From NCBI GenBank assembly GCA_002344565.1, contig DDTZ01000055.1:1-64000 (forward strand): a stretch of DNA of 64,000 nucleotides, written 5' to 3'. How positions within the stretch are numbered: the stretch's first letter is position 1; each line of letters begins with the position of its first letter. Below, in pieces: positions 1-8,495 of this stretch. Position numbers and translations under genes: made by a program. The stretch is from Bdellovibrionaceae bacterium UBA2351 (GTDB lineage: Bacteria; Bdellovibrionota; Bdellovibrionia; Bdellovibrionales; Bdellovibrionaceae). The notes beneath the pieces were generated by a model. It searched no databases and had not been told where the DNA came from. It saw only the letters and a list, made by a program, of their open reading frames with translations.

Positions 1-495
1 GCCTTGACTAGTTAATTTTTCGATACCTGCAGTTTTAGCAATTAAAAAACCACCATCTGATGTTTTCACGATACCTTTAACTGCGGCACTTAATGCAGTT
101 GTATTCGACGAGAAAATTGTACGTGTAGGATTTGCTGATTTGGGTAGTTTTTCGATGCGACGACCAGAGGCATTTTCAACAAGTATCATTAAATTTGAAG
201 AATCAACGTCAACCAATCCCACTGGCGAGTCTCCAGGGTTGGCGGGTAGACTAAAATAGTCGGCGATGCTCAGTTCTTTTTGACCCGTGGTTAGGTTTAA
301 ACGGTAAGTTTGGTTCGCTGCCGTCGCCGTTGTAAATGTTGTATTCGTTCCCGAGTAGCATGCGCCAGTGGAAACGTATAGATGTTTTGGAACTACAGTT
401 GAAACTGGCTCAACGACGGGAGTTTCTTCTTTCTTTTTTTCGTTGCATGCAGTCAGTATCAAAATGAAAAACAAAAAAAATTTACCGAGTTTCAT
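1..495 (-). CDS. putative lipoprotein, C-terminal part outside window
   Basis: The gene starts at an ATG at 495 and reads out of the window at base 1, giving 165 residues without a stop. The N-terminus has a charged start, a Phe/Leu/Ile core and a lipobox (LTAC, Cys at about residue 17), followed by a Lys/Glu-rich linker, so the product should be a lipid-anchored periplasmic or outer-membrane protein. The rest contains stretches such as PVGLVDVDSSNLMIL and SDGGFLIAKTAGIEKL that resemble blades of a beta-propeller; this fold is inferred. No family or function is recognised. A small perfect hairpin (550-564) lies in its upstream region. Confidence 0.8.
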   Translation of the reverse strand, partial: MKLGKFFLFFILILTACNEKKKEETPVVEPVSTVVPKHLYVSTGACYSGTNTTFTTATAANQTYRLNLTTGQKELSIADYFSLPANPGDSPVGLVDVDSSNLMILVENASGRRIEKLPKSANPTRTIFSSNTTALSAAVKGIVKTSDGGFLIAKTAGIEKLTSQG

Positions 496-570
496 GTGTA
501 CCTCACATAAGTTATCGGTAAACAACCATTTGATCTTTAAAAAATCTTTACAACGTATCGTTGTGAGACA

Positions 571-594
571 CTGACGAGTCTAGGGACTCGTCAG
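571..594 (-). terminator. hairpin downstream of the 624-2936 gene
   Basis: A perfect 10-bp stem (571-580 with 585-594) with a 4-base loop lies about 30 bases past the stop codon of the leftward gene. There is no clear T tract, so it may be a transcript-end stabiliser rather than a classic terminator. Confidence 0.45.
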
Positions 595-623
595 ATTCGG
601 ACATTAGACTAACACCGCGATGA

Positions 624-2936
624 CTAATCGATCGCGTTCAATGAAGGAAGTGGACATTTTAATTCTGAACGCTTTTGGTTCATTAATTTGCCGAAATCAT
701 CAAGACTTAGAGATTTCGGTGTCGCTTTCGATTTCATTTTATCGTAGCGCTCTTGAATTAACGATTTAACTTTTGAGTTAAATGTTTTTCCACCACGGCA
801 GAATGTGATGATCTGATCGCTTGTATCATTTACGTAAGGATCAATCATGTCACACATGAACTGAGCTGAACCCAAATAGTCTTTAGACGCTTTATATTTT
901 AAATACGCTTCTTGTAGTTGCTGGCAAGCTACTTCGTACTGGCGTGAGCCTTTGGGTAGAGTCTTAACGTTGATGTTTTCAAGACGGCTTAGTGTATTTA
1001 AATCTTTCATCATCGCTTTGTCTTGATCTGCCCAGTTCCAAGATTTTTTAGGATCTGGTTGTGCCTGATTTGGATTGCTGATTTGTAAAGAGCCTTTTTG
1101 TAAAAGCTTAACGAAATCAGTGAAGCGACTTAACGATACTCGGTGCATATCCATGTTGTTATCAAGCCACGCATACACAGGAGACTTAGATGTGGAAATA
1201 CCGAATAGAGTGTTTGAACGGAACAAGCTTGCTTTTAATTCTTGAGAACGTTGATCAAGTTCGCTACGGATGTAAACAGCGTCTGGGCGAGCCATTTCGC
1301 GTAGAACTTTGATCACGCGATCCATTGAACCTTTTTCTGACTTAAGCTTTTTGTACTGAGCATTCCAAACTTTGTACTCATCGCTTTGAGTTAACAAATT
1401 TTCGATTTCCTTAATTTCTTTGTTAACGATTTTATCAGAGTAAACGATGATTTCGTACATACGTTTCATCCAAGTTTTCGTTTCTTCAGCGCAAAGTGGA
1501 GTTGCTTTAGCTGCTTCTACGATATCATCGCCAAGAGCTTTGCCAACTAGGATGCCAAGACGATTTCTTGATTTAGTAAACGCCAAATATAACTCATCAG
1601 ATTCAGTTTGGACTTGCGGGTCCACTATGCCAGTGCCGGTAATTGATGTTGTACTGCTGCTGGTAGTGTTCAGCTTGCTAGCTTCGACTGCTGTTTCCAA
1701 GATACGTAACGTACTTGCAGGGAAAGTCTCTGCATCTTTGCTTTTCTTAACCAATGAAGAACCTACTAAGCAGATACGTTCTTTGTCATCTTCGGCAGCT
1801 TTGATTTTAGCATTGTAGAAGTTCATATTGTATTTATCCTCTACAATCTTAGCTTCTAAATCCGTGATGATCTTTTCCGTTTGATATTTATACTGCATCA
1901 AAGGAAGTAGGTTTGAAGATGGGTTTGTGTAACGAGCGCGGTAGGCTTCGATATTTTTAAACAAATTATCTTTGATATCCGTTAAACGACCTTCCTCGCC
2001 TAATTGTAAGAAATCGATTTTTTGCCTTACTTTCACGAATTGACACGTGTTTTGTAAAATTGCTTTTCTAACTTCTGGATTGTTTAGATCAAGAGAGTTA
2101 GCGCGTGCGTACTGGTCAAATCCCTTAATTGCTGTCGTAGCGTATACACCACCCATTAGGGCTACTTTTGTTGCGATACCAATGGCTGGGTTAGCTGCGG
2201 CTAACACAAGACCGATAGGTGCTAAGTTATTTAGGATATCATTTACTGCTAAAAGTGCCGTACCTAAACTTGACTTTGAAGGTCCGCAGTTTTTGTTCAA
2301 TAGTTTGTTGTTAGACAAATTGTTGGCAATGTTAGTCACGCCAGACACCGCGTCTGTAATAATACGCTCAACATCACGCGTGCTAGCTGTTGCTGCTAAA
2401 TTTGGATCAGCTTGAATTTGTTGTAACTGAGTTACTAGGTTTCTGATTTTTTCAGAATCAGAATAGAAATCTGTGTATTGATTATTTTGCTGTTGCTGAC
2501 ACTCAGGGTTCACGCGCATCGAAGAGGTCAATGCATCAAGGGCTCTGAAAATTGAATCGTAAGGATTTGATTCAAACAATGGGCAGTAAAATTCGTTTGG
2601 AACTTGGGCTACTTGAATTTGCGTGTTTGTTCCCGTGCTTGGGAAAATAGGATTGAAAGACGAACCTGAACCGCCAATTGGAATTGTTCCCGGTAAGCTT
2701 GGTAGGGATGGAATGCCTGGGATATTTGGTAAACCAGGAATATTAGGATTCGTTGGATCACCCGGTAATTGTGGATCGCCAGGTAAAGACGGTAGTGGGT
2801 TTGTTGGATCAGTTGGGTTTGTAACTACGATTGGAAACAAATTATCATCAGGTCCGCCCGTTGTTGGTGTTTTCTGTGCTTGCACAGAACTAACAATCAA
2901 CAAATTCACCATGATGATCGATACAAATTTATTCAT
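624..2936 (-). CDS. exported Pro/Gly-rich protein of unknown function
   Basis: A 770-residue protein beginning MNKFVSIIMVNLL with a good signal peptide and a likely cleavage site after VQA near residue 21. A GTG 24 bases upstream (2960) would keep the frame, but the signal peptide favours the ATG at 2936. Residues about 25-110 are dominated by short Pro/Gly/Asn/Asp repeats (PGDP, PNIPG, PSLPG). The rest is mostly helical, with Gln- and Lys-rich stretches and a Gly/Ala-rich hydrophobic segment (residues about 240-275) that could insert in a membrane. Several Cys residues may form disulfides after export. No family is recognised. The next rightward gene is divergent, with about 290 bases between. 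Confidence 0.85.
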   Translation of the reverse strand: MNKFVSIIMVNLLIVSSVQAQKTPTTGGPDDNLFPIVVTNPTDPTNPLPSLPGDPQLPGDPTNPNIPGLPNIPGIPSLPSLPGTIPIGGSGSSFNPIFPSTGTNTQIQVAQVPNEFYCPLFESNPYDSIFRALDALTSSMRVNPECQQQQNNQYTDFYSDSEKIRNLVTQLQQIQADPNLAATASTRDVERIITDAVSGVTNIANNLSNNKLLNKNCGPSKSSLGTALLAVNDILNNLAPIGLVLAAANPAIGIATKVALMGGVYATTAIKGFDQYARANSLDLNNPEVRKAILQNTCQFVKVRQKIDFLQLGEEGRLTDIKDNLFKNIEAYRARYTNPSSNLLPLMQYKYQTEKIITDLEAKIVEDKYNMNFYNAKIKAAEDDKERICLVGSSLVKKSKDAETFPASTLRILETAVEASKLNTTSSSTTSITGTGIVDPQVQTESDELYLAFTKSRNRLGILVGKALGDDIVEAAKATPLCAEETKTWMKRMYEIIVYSDKIVNKEIKEIENLLTQSDEYKVWNAQYKKLKSEKGSMDRVIKVLREMARPDAVYIRSELDQRSQELKASLFRSNTLFGISTSKSPVYAWLDNNMDMHRVSLSRFTDFVKLLQKGSLQISNPNQAQPDPKKSWNWADQDKAMMKDLNTLSRLENINVKTLPKGSRQYEVACQQLQEAYLKYKASKDYLGSAQFMCDMIDPYVNDTSDQIITFCRGGKTFNSKVKSLIQERYDKMKSKATPKSLSLDDFGKLMNQKRSELKCPLPSLNAID

Positions 2937-3050
2937 ATTCAATTTCAAACGCCACCTCACCGTTACGCCCGTAAGATATTGAGCCCACTGTCGTTTACCA
3001 TTTTTGGCTAGGTAACGCTTTACTATATTTTGCCTAAAGAAAAAAATACA

Positions 3051-3070
3051 AAAAGTGACATACCACTTTT
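3051..3070. other. inverted repeat in divergent intergenic region
   Basis: A 7-bp perfect stem (3051-3057 with 3064-3070) and 6-base loop lies between the divergent genes starting at 2936 and 3226. It could be an operator or a transcript hairpin. The rest of 2937-3225 is AT-rich with no other assignable element. Confidence 0.3.
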
Positions 3071-3225
3071 CGCTACTGTCTTTTTTTCATTGTCTCGGTT
3101 TGGGAATTTCATTTTTAGGTCCTATACAACGCGGTAGTAGCGTTGAGCTTTGGCCGAGTTATTGAAGTATATCTTAGTAAGATGTTTTGTCTCTTGTTGA
3201 GACAGCTTAAAGTAAAAGGTGTGAA

Positions 3226-3957
3226 TTGAAATTATTTGTAAGTATTTTATTAGTAATATCAGTAAGTTACGCTCAACTGAGAACGCCGCAGAGCATCTGG
3301 GGTTCCTTGGAGCGAGTGTCACCACTCAATGATAAAAATTACTTTGAAGTCATGGACAAGCATGCCAAAAAGCTGGGTAAAATTGCTAAAACAAAGCAAA
3401 TGGATTCAAAAAAATTGAAACGAGTTAAGCTATTCAAGTTCAAAAGTACTCTTCGTTCATATGCTTACGGTAAAAAATTCTATGTACCTAAACGGGTAAA
3501 TGTAAATGATCCATTTGCGGAAGGTTTGAATAGATCGGTTCCGGCCTATATCCCGCCTTCTCAGAGTGAAGCTGAAGTAATGAAGTTTTTCGGTGATAAA
3601 ATGATTCAAAACTGGTTGTCATCTCCGGCGGTAAAAAATTCGTCTTTTGGTAAAGCAGCTAGTTCCGTGGAGCAGGCGATGAAGGTGGAAGCTTCTATTT
3701 CTGGTCCTCCAGCGCCCTTGGGCTCAGGAGAAAAGACGATCGATCACAAGTTTTCGTTTCAGTATCAAGCACTGCAATCTCAAGCTAAGGTGGAATACCA
3801 TGGTTGGGGCAGAGCTCACTTTATCCATGATTCTCGAATCGGACAAACTGCATTAGAATTGTCCGAGAGGATTTTCAAAAATAAAGACTTAGTATTTAAT
3901 CACACAAAAAACACGATTGAAAATCGAAGCTTTGTTGGTGTGCGCTGGGCTTGGTAG
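3226..3957 (+). CDS. exported protein of unknown function, 243 residues
   Basis: The start is a TTG preceded by an AAAGGTG ribosome-binding site. The N-terminus MKLFVSILLVISVSYAQ is a typical signal peptide cleaved after SYA. The mature protein is Lys-rich in its first 60 residues and carries a central Pro/Ala-rich stretch (GPPAPLGSGEK). The C-terminus (VGVRWAW) and the alternating pattern before it (SFQYQALQSQAKVEYHGWG) would suit membrane beta strands, which is inference. No family is recognised. It ends one base before the stop of the convergent purD. Confidence 0.8.
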   Translation: MKLFVSILLVISVSYAQLRTPQSIWGSLERVSPLNDKNYFEVMDKHAKKLGKIAKTKQMDSKKLKRVKLFKFKSTLRSYAYGKKFYVPKRVNVNDPFAEGLNRSVPAYIPPSQSEAEVMKFFGDKMIQNWLSSPAVKNSSFGKAASSVEQAMKVEASISGPPAPLGSGEKTIDHKFSFQYQALQSQAKVEYHGWGRAHFIHDSRIGQTALELSERIFKNKDLVFNHTKNTIENRSFVGVRWAW

Positions 3958-3958
3958 C

Positions 3959-5215
3959 CTAGTTAGCAGATCCAATATCTGTTCGAAAATGAATCCCCTG
4001 CCATTTTACTTTTTCAGCTAGGCTATACGCTTCTTTCAAAGAATTCGCTTTTGAGCTACCAACACCAACAGCACCTAGGACGCGACCACCGTGGGTTACC
4101 CATTGGGAGTTTTCTTTCTTTACTCCCGATGCAATCAGATGCTGTGTTTGGGAGTCTTGAACGGAATCATAGCCCTCAATCAGTAAGCCTTTCTTTGGAT
4201 TGTCAGGATAGCCTGGGCTTGCCAAAACAACACAGCTCGCAAAATTGGAATTGAGCTTAAGTTCGTTGAGCTTCCCTTCAGCCAAGCCAACTAAGAACTG
4301 CCCCAGATTCGTTTCAATCAGTGGCAGAATGCTTTGGGTTTCTGGATCACCCATACGGACATTGTATTCTAACACTGAGGGTTCGTTCCCATTAACCATG
4401 ATACCTAAGAAAACCACCCCACGATAGATAGATTCGCCTTTGCTAATTTCTGCTAACGTGGGCTCGATTACTTTTTTTCGAATGTTCTGATCAAGCTCTT
4501 TAGAGATTTCAAGTGGAGCCCATGTTCCCATACCACCCGTGTTTGGACCTTTTTGTCCATTGTATAAACGTTTGTGGTCTTGAGCGATGGGTAACGCTAC
4601 ATAGTCTCTGCCATTCGTAAAAAATAGATAGCTCAGTTCCCAGCCGGGAGTGAATTGTTCAAGAGCCGCTTTCAAACCAGCTGTTCCCAAGGTTTTTTTA
4701 ACAAAAATATTTTCGGCTGCTGTGTACAGTTCTTCAGGGGTATCGCAAATGAAAACACCCTTTCCAGCAGCTAGGCCATCGGCTTTCAAAACATACGGTG
4801 GTGTGAATGCGTGCACATGTTTTTTGACGTGTTCCACAGAGTCCACAACTACAAATTTGGCAGTGGGAATGCCGGCCTTGACCATAAACTCTTTAGCAAA
4901 AATTTTGCTGCCCTCGAGCTGCGCCCAATGCTGACTTGGGCCAATGACTTTATGACCCAGCTTTCTGAGTTTGTCAGAAACACCGTCTACTAAAGGATCT
5001 TCGGGGCCGATAAACACAACGTCGTATTTATTGTCTGTACAAATCTGTTCTATAAATGCGAAGTCTTTCAGAGATTTATCTGTGAAACATAAGGCTTCTT
5101 GTTTCATTCCATCGTTTCCGGGTAGCACATGAATATCAGCTGATGGGGTTGTTCGTTTGAACGCTTTAACAAACGCGTGCTCCCTGCCGCCTTGCCCTAA
5201 TATCAGAATTTTCAT
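3959..5215 (-). CDS. purD: phosphoribosylamine--glycine ligase (GARS)
   Basis: Catalyses the ATP-dependent joining of glycine to 5-phosphoribosylamine, the second step of de novo purine synthesis, in the cytoplasm. The 418-residue product has the N-terminal motif ILGQGGREHAF, an ATP-grasp core (VLKADGLAAGKGVFIC, GPNTGGMGTW) and the late motif EYNVRMGDPETQ, all typical of PurD, and the usual length. The ATG at 5215 is preceded by AAGGAG; an upstream in-frame start at 5245 lacks such a site. It is divergent from the thiolase gene, with only 45 bases between the two start codons. Confidence 0.97.
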   Translation of the reverse strand: MKILILGQGGREHAFVKAFKRTTPSADIHVLPGNDGMKQEALCFTDKSLKDFAFIEQICTDNKYDVVFIGPEDPLVDGVSDKLRKLGHKVIGPSQHWAQLEGSKIFAKEFMVKAGIPTAKFVVVDSVEHVKKHVHAFTPPYVLKADGLAAGKGVFICDTPEELYTAAENIFVKKTLGTAGLKAALEQFTPGWELSYLFFTNGRDYVALPIAQDHKRLYNGQKGPNTGGMGTWAPLEISKELDQNIRKKVIEPTLAEISKGESIYRGVVFLGIMVNGNEPSVLEYNVRMGDPETQSILPLIETNLGQFLVGLAEGKLNELKLNSNFASCVVLASPGYPDNPKKGLLIEGYDSVQDSQTQHLIASGVKKENSQWVTHGGRVLGAVGVGSSKANSLKEAYSLAEKVKWQGIHFRTDIGSAN

Positions 5216-5260
5216 GGCCTCTCCTTTACTCGTGGGAAAATCCAAACTAGTCTTTTTCTT

Positions 5261-6442
5261 ATGGAAAAAATAGTATTTATATCAGGCAAAAGAACTCCGT
5301 TTGGAGCCTTTGGTGGTTCCCTCAAAGATGTATCCGCAACTGACCTTACGGTCGCGGCGACTAAAGCCACTCTCCAAGCTGCTGGCTTATCACCCGAGAA
5401 AATCGATCATTTGGTGCTGGGTAATGTGGTGCAGTCGGGCGCAGATGCGGCTTATATTCCACGACATATCGCTTTAAAGTCAGGTGTACCGATTCCGGTT
5501 CCTTCCTATTCAGTGAATCGTTTATGCGGAAGTGGTTTTCAGTCTTGGGCGGAAGCTGCGAAAATGATTATGACTGGTGAAGCCACGGCGGTTTTGGCCG
5601 GCGGTGTAGAGCAAATGTCCCAAATTCCGTATGTAGCTAGAAACGTCCGTTTCGGGGGCGTGCGTATGGGAAATTTTGAGTTAGAAGATTACATGACGTC
5701 AGCGCTTACCGATGCGTATTCAAAAACACCAATGGCCATTACGGCGGAAAACTTGGGTGAGAAGTACGGAATCACGCGTGAGCAATCCGATCGTTACAGC
5801 ATTCAATCTCAACAACGTTATGATCAAGCGTTCAAAAAAGGTTATTTTGCAGCAGAAATTGCTCCTGTAACTGTAGAAACTAAAAAAGGTGCGATCGTTG
5901 TAGAAAAGGATGAACACCCTAAACCAGATTCTACGTTCGAAAAAATTTCGACATTAAAATCTTTGTTCAAAAAAGACGGTTTAGTAACGGCCGCTTCCGC
6001 ATCAGGTATTGTTGATGGGGCAGCGATGAGTTTGCTAACAAGTGAATCAAAGGCTAAAGAATTAGGTCTAAAACCAATGGCGCGCATTTTATCTTGGGCC
6101 AGTGTTGGCTGTGAGCCAACGATCATGGGCATTGGACCAGTCATGGCCTCAAAACAAGCGCTAGCGAAAGCAGGCTTGTCATTAAATCAGATGGACCTAA
6201 TTGAAGTGAATGAGGCGTTCGCGGCTCAGTATTTAGCGGTTGAAAAAGAATTGGGTTTACCGGCTGACAAAACAAACGTAAATGGCGGAGCCATTGCGGT
6301 AGGCCATCCACTCGGTGCCAGCGGAACGCGTATCATGAATCACCTAGTTTATGAATTACATCGTCGCAATGCTCGCTACGCTCTTGGCAGTGCGTGCATC
6401 GGTGGTGGTCAAGGTATCGCCGTAGTTATTGAGCGAATTTAG
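5261..6442 (+). CDS. thiolase (acetyl-CoA C-acyltransferase)
   Basis: A 393-residue thiolase, which condenses or cleaves acyl-CoA with acetyl-CoA. The nucleophilic Cys lies in NRLCGSG (residue 89), the catalytic His in GHPLGASG (residue 349) and the second catalytic Cys in SACIGGGQG (residue 379). The sequence resembles acetoacetyl-CoA thiolases and 3-ketoacyl-CoA thiolases alike, so chain-length preference is not settled. It is followed after 37 bases by a fatty acyl-AMP ligase gene, so it may serve lipid metabolism. With the acetoacetyl-CoA synthetase at 56365 it would allow acetoacetate to be used as carbon. Confidence 0.95.
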   Translation: MEKIVFISGKRTPFGAFGGSLKDVSATDLTVAATKATLQAAGLSPEKIDHLVLGNVVQSGADAAYIPRHIALKSGVPIPVPSYSVNRLCGSGFQSWAEAAKMIMTGEATAVLAGGVEQMSQIPYVARNVRFGGVRMGNFELEDYMTSALTDAYSKTPMAITAENLGEKYGITREQSDRYSIQSQQRYDQAFKKGYFAAEIAPVTVETKKGAIVVEKDEHPKPDSTFEKISTLKSLFKKDGLVTAASASGIVDGAAMSLLTSESKAKELGLKPMARILSWASVGCEPTIMGIGPVMASKQALAKAGLSLNQMDLIEVNEAFAAQYLAVEKELGLPADKTNVNGGAIAVGHPLGASGTRIMNHLVYELHRRNARYALGSACIGGGQGIAVVIERI

Positions 6443-6479
6443 TCTATATTAAGTTCTATCCATAAAGGGGAGGGGTCTT

Positions 6480-8162
6480 TTGAGTGGTTATCTAAATGTC
6501 TATGACCTGATTGAAGGTCGTTCTCAAGACACTCAAAAGATTTTCTCATTCTACGATGACTATAATCGAGTAACTCAGAAAAGTTTTTCTGAAATCACTC
6601 AAGATGTTGTGGCGATGGCTAAAAAACTGTCGTCTCAGCTAGTGAAGAACGAAATATTTTTTGTTTCGCTTCCTAATACCTATGATTTCCTAGTTGTTTT
6701 CTTGGCGTCGCTAAAAGCCGGTGTGATTGCGGCACCAATTGTGAGTTCCGATTCGATGATGAAATCGGATTACTATGATTACTTGGATCAGATCAAAGCC
6801 TACACTCAAATTCAAAAAATTTTAGCACTCGATAGTCATAGAACCGAACTTGTGCGGTCTGGCTTTGAGGTGATTTCGATGGCCGATACACAAGGTAGTT
6901 CTAATCAGGAACAGTTTTTAAACAACCCTCAAAAACCAAAGCTTTTACCAAAACATTTGCATGATCAAATTGCCTTTGTTCAATTTTCTTCGGGATCAAC
7001 ATCAGATCCCAAAGGCGTCATGATTTCGCATAAAGCATTGATCGAGAATATTACGTTGATTCGATTGTCGCTTGAACTGAATGAAAAGTCTGTTTTGCTT
7101 TCGTGGATCCCGTTCTTTCACGACATGGGATTAGTGGGGACTTTGTTGACCGCATTGGTGACTCCGTTTGAGACTCATATTTTAAGACCCATTGATTTTG
7201 TTAAGAACCCTCATAAGTTTTTGGAATTAACAGGTCAGGTCAAAGCCACAGTTTGGGTTGGCCCTGATTCTATGTATCGAATTCTAACTAAGGCCATTCA
7301 TCAGAAAAAACTGGATATCGATTTATCAAGTTTGAAAGTGTGTCTATGTGGCTCAGAACCTGTGCTTCTTGAAACGTTTAATCAGTTTAAGCAAGCTGCT
7401 GAGCCCTATGGATGGAACCCGCTGACGTTTACGCCTGGGTATGGCCAGGCAGAAAACGTGTTATCAATTTCGTTCGGTATTCTTCGCACGCACATTAAAA
7501 CTCACGAAAAAAATAAACGTCAGATAGTTAGCTGTGGAAAACCATCGCGTGATGTGAAAGCCCAAGTCTTGGATGAAAATCAGAAGCTAGTTAAGGATGG
7601 CATTGAAGGCCAGATCTGGATACAGTCGCCAAGTTTATGTTCGGGATATTTAGATAAAGACGATGTTTTTAAATCACAATGTTTGGGTTCTTGGTTTTTT
7701 ACCGGCGATATCGGATTTATCAAAGACGAAGAACTGTATATTTCGGGGCGATATAAAGATTTGATTATCGTGGACTCGAAAAAATATTTCTCTGTTGATC
7801 TTGAGCAACGTGTTTGGAATTTAATCGGTCATGATAAGCACGTTAAAAAAGTAGCCGTCGTTGGCAAAGGTGGAATTGGCGGCGATGAATCGATTACAGT
7901 ATGTGTTGAGTGGTTAGATTTCATGCCCCCTCTGAGCTTTCGCCAACGCAAAGATTTTAGAAATAAAATTATTCACAATTTAAAAAACCAATTCAAGATA
8001 AGCGGCAAAGATATCGTATACACTGGTGTGAAATCGCTGCCTAGGACGACAAGTGGCAAACTGAAACGCTATCTAATTCGTACTAAGGTATCCAACAGAC
8101 AGCTAAAAAATAGTCTGTGGAATATATTTTGGAGATCTTGGGTTTTTGGAATGGTCAGATAA
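6480..8162 (+). CDS. fatty acyl-AMP ligase (FAAL-like)
   Basis: A 560-residue ANL-superfamily adenylating enzyme. The start is TTG with a strong AAGGGGAGGGG site just upstream. The ATP loop is SSGSTSDPKGV (residues about 168-178). The segments WIPFFHDMGLVGTLL, WVGPDSMYRI, LCGSEPV and TPGYGQAEN match the FAAL pattern better than acyl-CoA ligases. The C-terminal domain has SGRYKDLII and the late Lys in TTSGKLKR. FAALs activate a fatty acid as acyl-AMP and pass it to a carrier protein rather than CoA. The next gene, directly abutting (TAA then ATG), encodes such a carrier, which supports this call. No polyketide or peptide synthetase is present nearby. Confidence 0.88.
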   Translation: MSGYLNVYDLIEGRSQDTQKIFSFYDDYNRVTQKSFSEITQDVVAMAKKLSSQLVKNEIFFVSLPNTYDFLVVFLASLKAGVIAAPIVSSDSMMKSDYYDYLDQIKAYTQIQKILALDSHRTELVRSGFEVISMADTQGSSNQEQFLNNPQKPKLLPKHLHDQIAFVQFSSGSTSDPKGVMISHKALIENITLIRLSLELNEKSVLLSWIPFFHDMGLVGTLLTALVTPFETHILRPIDFVKNPHKFLELTGQVKATVWVGPDSMYRILTKAIHQKKLDIDLSSLKVCLCGSEPVLLETFNQFKQAAEPYGWNPLTFTPGYGQAENVLSISFGILRTHIKTHEKNKRQIVSCGKPSRDVKAQVLDENQKLVKDGIEGQIWIQSPSLCSGYLDKDDVFKSQCLGSWFFTGDIGFIKDEELYISGRYKDLIIVDSKKYFSVDLEQRVWNLIGHDKHVKKVAVVGKGGIGGDESITVCVEWLDFMPPLSFRQRKDFRNKIIHNLKNQFKISGKDIVYTGVKSLPRTTSGKLKRYLIRTKVSNRQLKNSLWNIFWRSWVFGMVR

Positions 8163-8399
8163 ATGTCAAGCAAAGCTCAAATTCAAGAAAAAGTTCAATG
8201 CATTTTTAAAGACCAGTTTAGTGGTGAGACTTTAGATTGGCAGAGAACCTGGGTGGACTATAATTTTTCATCCATTCAGTTGGTATATTTTTTAAAAGAT
8301 TTGGAAGATACATTTGGACCTATACCTATAGAAGAATTTTATGATCTTGCGAACGCAAACGATTTGGTAAGTTACCTTTTGAAGCGATCTGAAACATAG
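8163..8399 (+). CDS. acyl carrier protein-like
   Basis: A 78-residue four-helix carrier protein whose start codon directly follows the stop of the acyl-AMP ligase, implying coupled translation and a dedicated pair. The site that normally reads DSL, where phosphopantetheine is attached to Ser, reads SSI here (VDYNFSSIQLVYFLKDLED), with Ser37 as the expected attachment site. Loss of the Asp is unusual but the Ser is kept, so the protein may still be modified. An in-frame histidine-kinase fragment follows its stop codon. Confidence 0.85.
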   Translation: MSSKAQIQEKVQCIFKDQFSGETLDWQRTWVDYNFSSIQLVYFLKDLEDTFGPIPIEEFYDLANANDLVSYLLKRSET

Positions 8400-8495
8400 T
8401 TTTCTGTATATTCTGTCAAGCCAGCTGGCAAGGGCATCGGTTTAGGTTTAAGTATTTCAAAAAACTTGGAGGAAGCGCTCGGTCTATTTCCTTGA
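8400..8495 (+). pseudogene. histidine kinase G2-box remnant
   Basis: Immediately after the carrier-protein stop, the same frame stays open for about 31 codons and encodes KPAGKGIGLGLSISKNL. This is the G2 box of a sensor histidine kinase ATPase domain (consensus GxGTGLGLSI). No other kinase domain exists on either side, and the open frame ends at a TGA at 8493-8495. It is best read as the relic of a deleted kinase gene; its last bases overlap the 3' end of the leftward HD gene. Confidence 0.6.

Noticed and set aside
3122..3325. Leftward 67-residue open frame over the start of the exported protein gene
   Set aside because: It overlaps a rightward gene with signal peptide and ribosome-binding site, and its own sequence has no family likeness or start signal.
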